DNA of 64,000 nucleotides from the NCBI GenBank assembly GCA_963575745.1, contig CAUYUJ010020178.1:53257-117256 (forward strand), written 5' to 3'. Under the pieces are notes generated by a model. It was not told where the DNA came from. It saw nothing but the letters and a program-made list of their open reading frames with translations, and searched no databases. The position numbers were made by a program, and so were the translations under genes. The first letter of the stretch is position 1. Every line of letters starts with the position of its first letter. The stretch comes from Prorocentrum cordatum. Taxonomy: Eukaryota; Sar; Dinophyceae; Prorocentrales; Prorocentraceae. Below, one piece after another: positions 18,463 to 28,230 of this stretch.

Positions 18463-18592
18463 CGGGCGGGCGTTGGCGACGATGGGCTCGCGATGACGGC
18501 GATTGCTCAGCCGTTTCGGCTCGCCTCGCGAGTGACGCACGGGGCGCTCGCGGCCAAGCGACGGCGCGCGCGCGCGCAGGAGGGGGCGCGTC
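18463..18592 (+). promoter_or_regulatory. Second copy of the duplicated leader with SL-like motif
   Basis: Matches 14694-14790 in order: CGGGCGGGCGTTGGCGA, GATGGGCTCGCGATG, CAGCCGTTTCGGCTCGCC (18508-18525), then CGCGAGTGACGC. After that the two leaders diverge. The next ATG, at 18593 (GCGTCATGGACG), begins a short ORF. Confidence 0.55.
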
Positions 18593-18942
18593 ATGGACGA
18601 TCTCCCCTCGGAACCGCTGCCACCTGGGCTGGTCGGCGCGAAGCCGTCCAGTGTTCCGCTGCCGCGAGGCGGCCCGTGGCCGAATATGGCCAACGCGAAG
18701 TTCTTCAAGATGCCGTCGCCCGCCGCTTTCGTTGCGGCCACCTCCAAGGACGCGGCGCCGCCGCCGCCACCCAAGCGGCCGCGCCTCGAGGTTGCAGCCG
18801 TCGGCCGAGAGGGGGCCTCAGGCGGCTCCAACAGCAGGCCGAGCTGCAGGCGTTGAGCGAGGCGGAGGCGATCTGCTTGGCCGCCTTCCGCGACGGGCAG
18901 GGCGGCGAGGCGGCCCCTGAGGGTGAGCCCCCTGCGCGGTGA
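18593..18942 (+). CDS. Small nuclear-type protein, apparent 1-nt frameshift
   Basis: MDDLPSEPLPPGLVGAKPSS starts in a good ATG context and runs through KDAAPPPPPKRPRLE (a nuclear-localisation-like motif). The initial frame stops at 18856. From about 18808, in another frame, a helical continuation LRRLQQQAELQALSEAEAIC...FRDGQGGEAAPEGEPPAR reaches a stop at 18942. A one-base change in the G5 run near 18808-18814 would explain the switch. Combined length would be about 116 residues. Not recognised; it may be a decayed or very young gene. Confidence 0.4.
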
Positions 18943-19039
18943 GGAGGCCGCGCGTACACTGAGGACGCGGCCGCGCGCGGTGAGGAGGCCGCGCGCCCCG
19001 CCGCGCTCATCACTCTCCTCCCCCCCTCCCCCCCCTCAC

Positions 19040-19095
19040 AGCGATCGACATCGCTCTCCTCCTCCTCCTCCTCCTCCCAAGCGATCGCGATCGCT
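19040..19095. repeat. Last AGCGAT hairpins before the right end
   Basis: Two copies, AGCGATCGACATCGCT (19041) and AGCGATCGCGATCGCT (19080), lie in reverse orientation relative to most others, as does the copy at 4909. They sit just before the right subterminal array. Confidence 0.75.
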
Positions 19096-19105
19096 TCATT
19101 TCCCT

Positions 19106-19241
19106 AAGTAACTTATAAGTATCTTATAGTGTTAGCTTAAGTAACTTAAGAACATCAACTTAAGTTACTTATAAGTATCTTAGTAAGTACCCATAAGTAG
19201 CTCATGTAAGTAGCTATGTTACTTGCGATACTTATACATAG
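19106..19241. repeat. Right subterminal TAAGTA array
   Basis: AT-rich block with ACTTATAAGTATC, TTAAGTTACTTATAAG and CTTACATG-type units, compositionally matching the left array (3054-3300) and abutting the right TIR. Confidence 0.75.
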
Positions 19242-19275
19242 GGTGCAACTAGCATAAGAACCACCATTCTCGAAG
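19242..19275 (-). repeat. Right terminal inverted repeat (34 bp)
   Basis: Exact inverted copy of 3020-3053. The outer flank begins TGGGTCACGG, so GGTCAC minisatellite resumes at once in the same orientation as on the left flank. Confidence 0.92.
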
Positions 19276-19455
19276 TGGGTCACGGGGTTACCGGTTCACC
19301 GGGTCACCGGCCGGGTCACTGCACCAGGCCCCGGTCACCGGGTCACCGGGTCACAGGGTCACCCGGCCACCGGGTCACTGGGTCACGTCACCAGGTCACC
19401 GGGTCACCGGGTCACCAGGTCACAGGGTCACGAGGTCACCACTGCAGGTCACCAG
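19276..19455. repeat. GGTCACYG minisatellite, right of the TIR element
   Basis: Continuation of the array seen at 2700-3019, in the same plus-strand orientation. It ends near 19455 in unique sequence. Confidence 0.85.
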
Positions 19456-19494
19456 GGCCTCCTGTGAACTCTTGGGCCACTGAGCCCACCAGGT

Positions 19495-19960
19495 CTTGGG
19501 AGGAGGAGGGCGATGGAAAGAGGAGGGCGATGGAAAGAGGAGGAGGGCGAAAGCGGGTGAGGAGGAGGAGGAGGAGAAGGAGGAGAAGGAGGAGGAGGAG
19601 GAGAAGCGAGGAAAGTTCGCCCTCCCCCTCCCTCCCTCCCTCCCTTCTCCCTCCCCCCTCTCTCCTCCCCCCTCGTAGCCCCCCCTCCCCTCCGTCCCGG
19701 ACCGGCTCCTCCGGCTCGCCGGTGCCTGGCTGCAGCAGCGCCGCCGTGGCACAGCCGGCCGCGCGGCTGGCCTTCAGGGCGTCGCAGCCGTCCGCGAGGA
19801 CGAGCACCGCGGGGGGGGGGGAGAAAGGGGGAGAAGAAGAGGGACGGGGGAGGGGGAGGGAGGGAGGAAGGGAGGAGGATGGTTCGGTGAGGAGGGAGGG
19901 AGGGAGACACGGGGAGGGGGGTGAGTTTGAGGAGGGAGGGGAGCCAGCGAGGGACGAGAG
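19495..19960. repeat. GGA and TCCC/GGGA tracts
   Basis: (GGA)n at 19497-19615, then TCCC-rich pyrimidine sequence to about 19690, a short unique GC stretch, and GGGA repeats at 19805-19945. ORFs here are low-complexity artefacts. Confidence 0.8.
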
Positions 19961-20876
19961 GCGCATCTGAGTCGCCCAGACGCGACCTGCGGGAAAAAGA
20001 CTAGTCCCAACCGCGAAAGAGGCGCACACGTGGTGCCGACAGGCGGGGAAAGGCCTACCTGGGATCACCCACTGCGCACACGGGGCATGCATGCAGCTGC
20101 CCAATCATCGGTGGCAATGGGGCCCAACCAGACCAGGCCCTCAACTCTTGCCGTGCTTTTCCAGGGAACCGCGCAAGTCGGCGATGCCCATACACTCGAA
20201 GACGCCTTCCCTTGAACTCGATGGCCAAGCTCGCGCGCACGGCCGTATCCGATCCAGGCCACCCAGACGGCGCAGCGAGGCCAGCGTCCGCCTCCGCCGA
20301 AGGCCGCGCCGCGGGAGCCGCCGCCACCGCGGCGTCCGGTCCGCCGCAGCAGCCACCATACACTTCGCCTCCCCCAGACGGCGGCCCGCCTCCGAAAGAC
20401 CTGATTCACGTTCTCGTCCTTGCCCTCAGCGGTGCCATCCATATTCTTGTGCCGAGCCCTGCGGAGAGCAGGCGGTGCTCAAACAGCACTGGGTCGGGCT
20501 GCACGTGTGCCAGTCGCAAAGGAGAGCGGTCGACGAGGCCATCGTCAAGAGCACCGCCTGCGCTGATAGCCCTCGCCGTTGCCCTCGGAGTGGCCCTTCG
20601 CCCTGGACATCGGCGCGGGCTCCCATGTAGCGCCCAGAGCCCGCAGGCGGCGGCGACGGCGCTGCGCGTGCCGAGAGCACGCGCCGGAGCCGTCGCACGC
20701 GCCACAGCGGCCAGACCCGCGCCTGGCGCCGGTCGCCTCGCTCGCCGCGCGGACGGTGGCCTCCACGAGGTCGGCGCCGCTCAGCGCAGCAGGAGGAGCA
20801 CCTCTGGGCCACGACATCCGGCGCAGGAAGGCGCGAGGCGGCACCGTGCGATCGCTCGAGCCAAAGTGGCAACGGA
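19961..20876. other. GC-rich unique stretch, no gene identified
   Basis: Open frames exist on both strands. On the minus strand, near 20700, one contains CGACDGSGAC, similar to a single DnaJ-type CxxCxGxG motif, but nothing else supports that family. No start context, splice pattern or recognisable domain supports a gene. Confidence 0.3.
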
Positions 20877-21350
20877 GGGGAGGGAGGGAGGGATAAGAAA
20901 GGATGGAGGGAGGGAGGGAGGGAGGGAGGGTAGGTAGGTAAGACGCTGACTTGGGACTGCTGTCGTGTTCTGAAAGGTGTGCCAGGGAGGAAAGGAGGGA
21001 GGAGGAGGAGGAGGAGGGATGGAAGGATGACGGAGAGGAAAGGAGGGAAGAACGGAGAGGGAGAGAAGGAGGAGGGAGGATGGAGGATGGGCAGGAGGGA
21101 GGAGGGCAGAGAGAGGAGAGAGGAGAGAGGAGGAGGAGGAGGAGGAGGAGGAGGAGGAGGAGGAGGAGGAGGCGGCGGAGGAGGAGGAGGGGGAGGGGGA
21201 GGAGGAGGAGGAGGAGGAGGAGGAGGAGGAGGAGGAGGAGGAGGAGGGGGAGTAGGGGGACGAGGGGGAGGAGGAGGAGGAGGAGGAGGAGGAGGAGGAG
21301 GAGGAGGAGGAGGAGGAGGAGGAGGAGGAGGAGGAGGAGAAAAGTTCGGG
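20877..21350. repeat. GGGA and (GGA)n purine tract
   Basis: (GGGA)n at 20877-20935 and an almost uninterrupted GGA tract at 20995-21350, which encodes polyGly, polyGlu or polyArg on one strand and polyPro, polySer or polyLeu on the other. 21351-21840 is unique sequence with GGCCTCCGGGGGCC-like repeats and no gene. Confidence 0.9.
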
Positions 21351-21970
21351 GATGAGGAAGGGGGGGGAGAAGGAAGGGCGAGGACACAGACCTCCGGCTT
21401 GTTTTTTCCCAATCCTGCCGTTTTTTTTCGATTTCGTCCTCCGGGGCCCGTGTTCGGGTCCCGATCCGGAACGCAAAACTACACCGAGGGACGGGGTCGG
21501 GCCCTGACATCCCCGCGCCGCCAACAGAAATCACGACGCAAGGCGTCTTGTCATTTTCGGCCTCCGGGGGCCGTGTCTGGGCCCCAGGGCCGTTAGAAGC
21601 ACGATGCTCGGAATGATCGACCGGTCCTCGGGAAGTGGTCCTGACCTCTGGGGGGCCAAAGTGCGACAAAAAATCGCGATGATGGTGGGGGAGGGAGAGA
21701 GAGGGGGAGAGGGAAGGAGGAGGATTGGACTGGACACTTCGGGCAGAGATGATACAAGCGAGCACGACAAGGGGTATGCTATGATGCCCGAGCCCCGCAT
21801 GGAGCGAGGGGCAGAATCCTCTTGCTATAAAAGGAGGACGAGAATGAGGATGAAGAGGAGGAGGAGGAGGAGGAAGAGGAGCAGGAGGAATAGGAGGAGG
21901 AAGAGGAGGAGGAGGAGGAAGAGGAGGAGGAGGATGAGGAAGAGGAAGAGGAGGAGGAGGAGGAGGAGGA

Positions 21971-22816
21971 CCAGTGTAAGTCCAAGAGGCATCAACGACG
22001 TAGGAATCAACCCTCCCTCCAAGCTCCCTTCCTCGTAGGCCCCTACAACGGTTCATTTCCATTGAGGGAACTGCCTCGTTGGAAGGTAACCGTTTGAAAA
22101 CCCTGCAGCATGCCAAAACATTGTTCTCGGGATTCCAGCGCCACGGATGAACCTGACTGTTGCGTGTTGACGATCCAGAATCGCGCCGGAACGCCATTCC
22201 TGGGACTGCAACGCAACCGCAACGAATCAAACTGTTGCGCCCGCGTGAATCCTGAATCCTTTCAAAACACCATGTCTGGTACGTAGATGATGGGAATCCG
22301 TGAAACTCTTGCAGATGTATAAAAATGATGTGCGCGGCGCTAATGCGAAAGCCACAGTTTGAAAAGGAACCGCCCTCAAGCCGTGAAATTCTTGCATTTC
22401 TTAAACCAATGTGCGTCGCGCTAAGGCGAGAGCCACATTTTGAAAAGGATCCGCCTTCATTCCGTGAAACTCTTGCAATGTTTAAAACGAGTGAGCGCCG
22501 CGCTAAAGCGATAACTACATTTTGAAAACCTCCCGCCTTCAATCCGTGAAACTCTTGCAATGTTCAAAGCGAGCGTGCGCCGAGCTAAAGCGATAACTAC
22601 ATTGTGAAAACCTCCCGCCTTCAATCCGTGGAACCCTTGCCATTTTTCCAAACGAATGGACGCGGCGCTAAGGCGAGAGCCACATTTTGAAAACGGCCCG
22701 CCCTCCATGTGCGAAACTGTTGCCAACTTTTTAGCTTCAGAATCATAAATGGTGAGGAAGTCTCAGGCGAAACGCCAGGCCCCCCCCTAAAAATTTGCCT
22801 CGGGGTGCGACAGGGA
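21971..22816 (+). repeat. Composite dispersed repeat, copy A
   Basis: Begins right after (GGA)n with CCAGTGTAAGTCCAAGAGGC, continues through TGCCAAAACATTGTTCTCGG, then an array of ~80-bp units (22330-22740: CCGTGAAACTCTTGCA...GCGCGGCGCTAAGGCGAGAG...ATTTTGAAAA), then the end module CAGGCGAAACGCCAGGC...CGGGGTGCGACAGGGA, and is followed by GGA again. Six other full or partial copies share this order. Confidence 0.8.
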
Positions 22817-22866
22817 GTACTTACTTATAAGAAGAAGGAATGGAGGAGGAGGAGAAGGAGGAGGAG

Positions 22867-23060
22867 CAGTGCAAACTCAAGACGCATCAGCGATGCTGCA
22901 GTAAACCCTCACTCCACATTCCCGTTTCACGGGTCGTGGCCCATGAAAAAGCAACCGCTCGAGAATCCTCGACGTGCCAAAACACTGCGAAACAACATTA
23001 CGGCTGCGTCTTCACAATCCTGGACCTTGCCAGAACACCTTTTCCTGGGACTTTGACCAT
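22867..23060 (+). repeat. Composite repeat, copy B (5' part only)
   Basis: CAGTGCAAACTCAAGACGCA...CAGTAAACCCTCACTCC matches the head of copies A, D and E, again directly after a GGA tract. It lacks the ~82-bp unit array and the end module. Confidence 0.65.
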
Positions 23061-23214
23061 TGACCATACGAATCTTTGCAACGGTTGCAGTTCTTCCCAA
23101 CCCTCCTTGGTTGGGTATTCGTTTTGAATAGAGCACTGCGGTCGCGTCCTCCTCCTCCCGCCTGCCGCCTCCCGCCTCATGCCTCCCGACCCCCTGATGT
23201 TAGTCTCCTATTGC

Positions 23215-23860
23215 CTTGTCTGGGGGGCCGCGATCTGCGAAACTGTCGCCACGTTCGATGGCTGCTGGTGGGTCCAGCGGAGTGGGGCACCGCGCAGACC
23301 TGAGGTAGATCTCGCCGTCCCTGGGGGGGACTGCGATCTGCGAAACTGTCGCCACGTTCGATGGCTGCTGGTGGGTCCAGCGGAGCGAGGCACCGCGCAG
23401 ACCTGAGGTAGACCCCGCCGTCCCTGGGGGGGACTGCGATCTGCGAAACCGTCGCCACTTTCGAGGGCTGCTGGTGGGTCCAGCAGAGTGAGGCACCGCG
23501 CAGACCTGAGGTCCGCGATCTCCGAAACTGTTGCCACTTTCGAGGGCTGCTGGTGGGTCCAGCGGAGCGAGGCACCGCGCAGAACTGAGGTAGACCTCGC
23601 CGTCCCTGGGGGGGGGGGTCCGCGATCTGCGAAACTGTCGCCACTTTCGAGGGCTGGTGGTGGGTCCAGCAGAGTGAGGCACCGCGCAGACCTGAGGTAG
23701 CCCCCGCCGTTCCTTGGGGGCTGCGATCTGCGAAACTATCGCCACTTTCGAAGGCTGCTGGTGGGCTTGCCACTTTCGAAGGCTGCTGGTGGATCCAGCG
23801 GAGTGAGGCACCGCGCGGACCTGAGCGGGACCTCGCCGTCCCTGGGCGGCCATGTCATGT
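23215..23860. repeat. ~105-bp tandem repeat (GATCTGCGAAACTGTCGCCA)
   Basis: Six to seven units repeat GCGATCTGCGAAACTGTCGC, CACTTTCGAGGGCTGCTGGT, GGGTCCAGCGGAGTGAGGC and CCGCGCAGACCTGAGGTAGA at about 81-107 bp spacing. The open frames on both strands are by-products. Confidence 0.85.
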
Positions 23861-24382
23861 TGTTGCTGCCCCGCCGACGTCTCAAGCCCCTTGCCCATAT
23901 TATCCTTTTTCACCTTGCGTCTTCCTTAGTGACTAAGAGGTTCGCTTAGTTACCCATCGTTTTTCCCTTGATAGGGGACCTGCGAACCTTCCGAATGCCG
24001 CTCGCATTTTTTTTGGAGGGAGAAGATGGGAGCGGACCGCAAGATTCAAGAACCACCGTCGTAACGCGAATGCCGGTTGCATTTGAAAGCCGTTTTCTTC
24101 CTCACCATGTGTGTGGAAACGGACGCAGGAAACGACAATGCAGATAACACAAGATACGAATTCGCTGGAAAACGTATCACCCTCGTGCCAGAGAGCTGGC
24201 AGCAGTGCAGAGATGATGACAAAAACCTGCAATAGCCCCGGACTCGGGCAGGAGAGGGGAGGAGGGAGGAGGAGGCAAGGAAAGGAGGAGAGAGGAGGAA
24301 AAGGAGGAGCAAGATGGGAAAACCATCCAACAACCAAAAACTCGCGCGTGCGTACACCGACATGGGTAGGCAGCTCGCAAAT

Positions 24383-24432
24383 ACACACATATATATATAT
24401 ATATGTATGTGTATATATATATATAAATATAT
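24383..24432. repeat. (AT)n-rich microsatellite
   Basis: ACACATATATATATATATGT followed by GTATATATATATATAAATAT. The surrounding 23,900-24,500 is otherwise unique AT-richer sequence without a gene. Confidence 0.85.
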
Positions 24433-24520
24433 GCGTTATTGTCACGTCGACGCCTTCTCGTCAAATCTCCCAAACTACTCCTGCCCCGCATTGCGCAGGG
24501 GTTGGGTACGTCGCCCGGGT

Positions 24521-24818
24521 AATTTCAAAACGAATGTGCGCGGCGCGGAAGCAAGACCCATATGTTGAAACAGGGCCGCTCTCCATCCTGGACTGTGTTG
24601 CAAACTTTTAAAAGCGAGTGTGCGCGGCGCAAAAGCGAGAACTATATGTTTAAAATGAACCGCCCTCCATCCTTGAATCTGTTGTAATCTTTAAAATCTG
24701 CGCGACCTCCATCCGTGAAGCTGCTGCTAATTTCAGCAACTCCAAGGTAAGAAATGGTGAGGAAATCTATGGCGAAACGCCGGGCGTGCCCTACCGACAT
24801 GTCTGGGGGTGCGAGTGG
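24521..24818 (+). repeat. Composite repeat, copy C (3' part)
   Basis: Three or four degenerate ~80-bp units (AACGAATGTGCGCGGCGC...GAACTATATG) and the end module GGCGAAACGCCGGGC...TGGGGGTGCGAGTGG are present; the head is missing. 24819-25262 that follows is GGA-rich with a near-duplicate block (GACGATGACGGAAATCA at about 25010 and GGCGATGACGGAAATCA at about 25214). Confidence 0.65.
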
Positions 24819-25262
24819 AACCAGTTATTGATGAGGGACAAGGATAGAGAAGGGAGGGCGGGAGGGAGGGAGGAAGGGAGGGAAGGAGAAGGATGAGGAG
24901 GAGGGCGAGGGAGCAGGAAGGCAGAGGGAGGTTTGGAGAGGAGGGGAAAGCAGGGGTAGACAGGAAGGGAAAAGCGACGACGATTGAGGAGAAAGTGTAG
25001 GGGTCTTGGTGACGATGACGGAAATCAGGAGGAGGAGGAGGAAAAAGAGGAAGAGGAGGAAGAGGATGGGGTGAGGGAGTGAAGGAGGAGGAGGAAGAGG
25101 AAGAGGCGGGAAGATGAGGGAGGGAGGAGGGAGGATTGGGGAGGAAGATGGGGAGGAAGAGGGAGGGCGGGACAAGCGACGACGACGGAGGAGGAATTGT
25201 ATGGGTGGTGGTGGCGATGACGGAAATCATGAGGAGGAGGAGGAGGAGAAGGAGGAGGAGGA

Positions 25263-26182
25263 GGACCACTGTAAACCCAAGACGTATAAACGATGTTGCA
25301 ATAAACTCCCCCTCCAAGTTCCAACGTCATAGACCCCAGCAAGAATGTATTTTCATAGCGGGAAGTGCCCCATTGGAAGGCAAACCTAATCTTACCAGAA
25401 CACCATTCCTGGCGTTTTCAAGCCGCGGGGCCACATGCCTGTTGCGTCCTGGCAATCCTGAACCGTGCCGTAGCACCATTCCTGGGGCCCCGAGGCTGCG
25501 AAGCCACGTGATTGCCGCGCCCTGGCAATCCCAAATGGCGCCGGGACACAATTCCTGGGACTTCACCCGTACCAGCCGTGTAATCTTGTGTAAACCTTAA
25601 AAGGCGGATGGACGCGGCGCTAAGGCGAGAACCTCCTTTTGGAAAGGAACCGCTCTCCATCCTGAAACGGTTGCAGAATTCTAAGGCGAATGTGCGTGGC
25701 GCTGGAGCGAAAACAACATGAAAAGGAGCCGCCCTCCATTATTGAAGCTGTTGCGAACTATTAAAACGAATGTGCGCGGCGCTAAATCGAGAGCCACATT
25801 TTGAAAAGGAGCCACCCTCCATCCTTGAAGTCCCTGCAAACTTTTACCACGACTGTGCGCGGCGCTATGGCGAGAGCCACATATTGGAAAGGAACTGCCC
25901 TCTATATCCTTAGAGCTACTGCAGAACTTTTGCGACGAGTATGCGCGGCGCCAATGCGAGAGCCACATTCTGAAAAGGACCCACCCTCCATCCTTGAAGC
26001 CGCTGCAAACTGTTAGCACGAATATGCGCAGCGCTATGGCGAAACATGCATGTTGGAAACCACCTGCCATCCGTCCTTGAAGCTGTTACACTTTTCAGTC
26101 TTCAAGGTCATAAGTTTTAAAGACAATTCATGCGAAGCGCCTGGCCCGCCCGACCGACACTTCTGGGGGTGCGACGGGGAAG
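25263..26182 (+). repeat. Composite repeat, copy D
   Basis: Complete copy: head CCACTGTAAACCCAAGACGT after (GGA)n, a middle with three related ~55-bp pieces (CCATTCCTGG...CCGCG), about six ~82-bp units (25560-26060), and end module GGCCCGCC...GGGGGTGCGACGGGGA, followed by GGA tracts. Confidence 0.8.
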
Positions 26183-26461
26183 AGCTATCTAGAAGGGAAA
26201 GGGGTGGATGAGGAGGAGGAGAAGGAGGAGGAGGATGTGAAGGACAACGAGACGGAGGAAGAGAAGAGGAGGAGGAGGAGGAGGAGATGAGATGAGAAGG
26301 AGGAGGAGGAGGAGGAGGAGGAGGAGGAGGAGCAGGACGAGGAAGAGGGCGAGGACGAGGACGACGACGAGGAGCCGACAGCGCCGACGCCGACGACGCC
26401 CCCGACGCTGCCGCTGACGACGACGCGGAGCACCGAGGCGGGGTCGACGCCCCATGCCTCT

Positions 26462-26655
26462 GAAGGAACAGCAACGGCCGAACACACACAAACTTTCGAG
26501 GGCCCGCGCGGATTTCTTGGACCCCCCCCCCCTCAGTGGCGCGCGGAGCGCCGCACGGGGCAGCGCTGGAGGGGCCGCCAGGCTGGACGCAGGTCCAAGC
26601 GATCCGCGCGGATCTCTCTGGAAGTTGTGTGTGCTTGCGGCCTGTTGTCCTCCCT
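26462..26655. mobile_element. Foldback/MITE-like element, copy 1
   Basis: The left arm (GGAACAGCAACGGCCGAACA...CGCGCGGATTTCTTGGACC) pairs with the right arm (GGTCCAAGCGATCCGCGCGG...GGCCTGTTGTCCTCC) over about 58 bp at roughly 80% by eye. The loop of about 70 bp contains GGCGCGCGGAGCGC. The arms and loop match the element at 38085-38285. No coding capacity. Confidence 0.65.
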
Positions 26656-27430
26656 GGCTGCGCACGAGAGTCGCCCCACTCCAAGGTGACCTCTGGTGCG
26701 CGGCTCGCCCATCGCTTGGTGCGATCTGGCAGCAACGGCGTGCGCGCGTGGGTCTGCGCGTTGCGATACCTGCGCCCACCGAGTGCCTCGCACCAAAAGG
26801 TCACTCTGGCGAAGGGCCATTCAGCTTTCGGGGCATACCTCGGGTCTCTGGCGGCCGTTCGGGGCACCCCTGGAACGCTCTCTGCGGGGCGCAGCTCGGA
26901 AAATCTCCAGGAGCCAAATCAGACGCCCGAAGTTTATCCAGCCGCGCATCCCGAGACAATGCCGTTTTCAGGAGCTGGCGAACGCGCCCGAAAACGTTCA
27001 GCCGCGCAACGAAGGCTGAGCATCGTTAGCCGATCCTCATCCCCACTGGCGTGGCCTTGGCCCCACTGGCCGACTTACTCACCTGGGTGGGGGACGTATG
27101 CCTGTTCCTTCGGGTTTCGTGGTGGGTTGGTGGGGATGGGATACTAGTACCATGACCAAATGGGGACACGGTGAAGGCATTGGATATGGAACTCTTGGAT
27201 AAAACAACCCAAGGTCTGGAAGTCGGTGGAACATCAACGGAAGCTTAGCCATGGATTCCACCGCCGCCCTGATCAACCACGGAATCATCCAAGGCCTGTC
27301 GCCTTCTTTGTACATTCCGTGACAAACGCCCCACCGTAGGCTAGACGATGCTGAACGGCTACTCTCACGTGCAGCCGATCCTGGTGCCTCGCAGCAGCGA
27401 AGCACGGGCTCTGGGCCCAGCTCGACGCCC
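26656..27430. other. Unique GC-rich sequence, no gene identified
   Basis: Several open frames but no family resemblance and no clear exon structure on either strand. Confidence 0.3.
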
Positions 27431-27967
27431 GCCGCCGCGCTGCCGCCGCAAATCTCGACCACTGGGAGGAACGTGTCGGCGGGCAGGCCTGGAGAGGTTG
27501 CGGTCGCCGCCGCCGCCGATGCCGTCGTCGTCGTTGCCGTGCCGTCGCCGTCGTCATCGTCGCTGTCGCCGCCGCTGCCGCTGCATCTGCCGCCGCCGTC
27601 GCCGTCGTCGTCGGACCCGTATGACCAAGATTTCATCATAATCTCTTCTCGCAGCACCCCCGAGGACCATCCTGGCAAGCTGGTCGACCTGCGCCCAGAG
27701 TAGAACGCCTAAAAACACCCCCGATCGCGTCCAAAACGCAAGCGTCGACGTCGAAATCGCCGCCATCGTCATCGTCGTCGTCGCCGCCACCACCGCCACC
27801 GCCGTCGACGCCGTTGGCCTGGGCGCTCCATGAACGCGTCCACGCTGGACCAGCCGCCACCCGTGAATGTCGTCATCGACGTCGTCGTCGCCCTCGTCGT
27901 CGTAACCGCCGTCGCCGTCGCCGTTGCCGTCGATGCCGTCGCCGTCGTCATAGACGTCGTTGTCGTT

Positions 27968-28004
<37 letters not shown>

Positions 28005-28155
28005 ACACCGCGGTCGCCGTCGCCATTGTCGCCGCCATCGCAGCCATCGCCGCCGCCACCGCCGTCGTCGTCGCCGCTGCCGCCGCCGCGGCCGCCGCCG
28101 TCGTCATCGTCGTCGTGGTCGTCGTCGTCGGCGTCGTCGCCACCGTCGTCGTCAA

Positions 28156-28205
<50 letters not shown>

Positions 28206-28230
28206 CCGTCGTTGTAGTCGGCTTCGTCGC
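27430..28230. repeat. GTC/CGC trinucleotide array with embedded module
   Basis: GTCGTCGCCGCC-type triplets fill 27480-27620 and 27760-28215. The interruption at about 27640-27850 (CTGGCAAGCTGGTCGACCTG, CCTAAAAACACCCCC, GCGCTCCATGAACGCGTCCA) is related to modules inside the larger array at 33150-33370, 33950-34110 and 34935-35010. Confidence 0.8.

Larger units (their letters stand above)
3020..19275. mobile_element. 16.3-kb TIR-bounded giant DNA transposon candidate
   Basis: Seen: a perfect 34-bp inverted repeat (3020-3053 and 19242-19275), TACTTATAAGTA-rich subterminal arrays at both ends, a direct-orientation GGTCAC minisatellite continuing on both outer flanks, eight ORFs including a transposase-like one, and a hairpin motif (AGCGAT-N4-ATCGCT) that I find only between these coordinates. 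Reading the ends as TG|element|TG gives a 2-bp target duplication. Reading them as GGT|CACTG...|GGT gives 3 bp with a CACT-type terminus, as in CACTA/EnSpm elements. The target repeat makes the two readings hard to separate. Known: CACTA elements have short TIRs, 2-3 bp target duplications and subterminal repeats bound by element proteins. Inferred: this is a CACTA-like or new giant element with cargo genes. An alternative is an old segmental inverted duplication that only resembles a transposon. Confidence 0.75.

Noticed and set aside
20640-20830. DnaJ-type zinc-finger gene on the minus strand (CGACDGSGAC)
   Set aside because: A single CxxCxGxG-like motif with no repeats of it, no J domain and no supporting exon structure.
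20980-21412. PolyGly/polyPro frames that look like structural proteins
   Set aside because: (GGA)n microsatellite; every frame is open on both strands.
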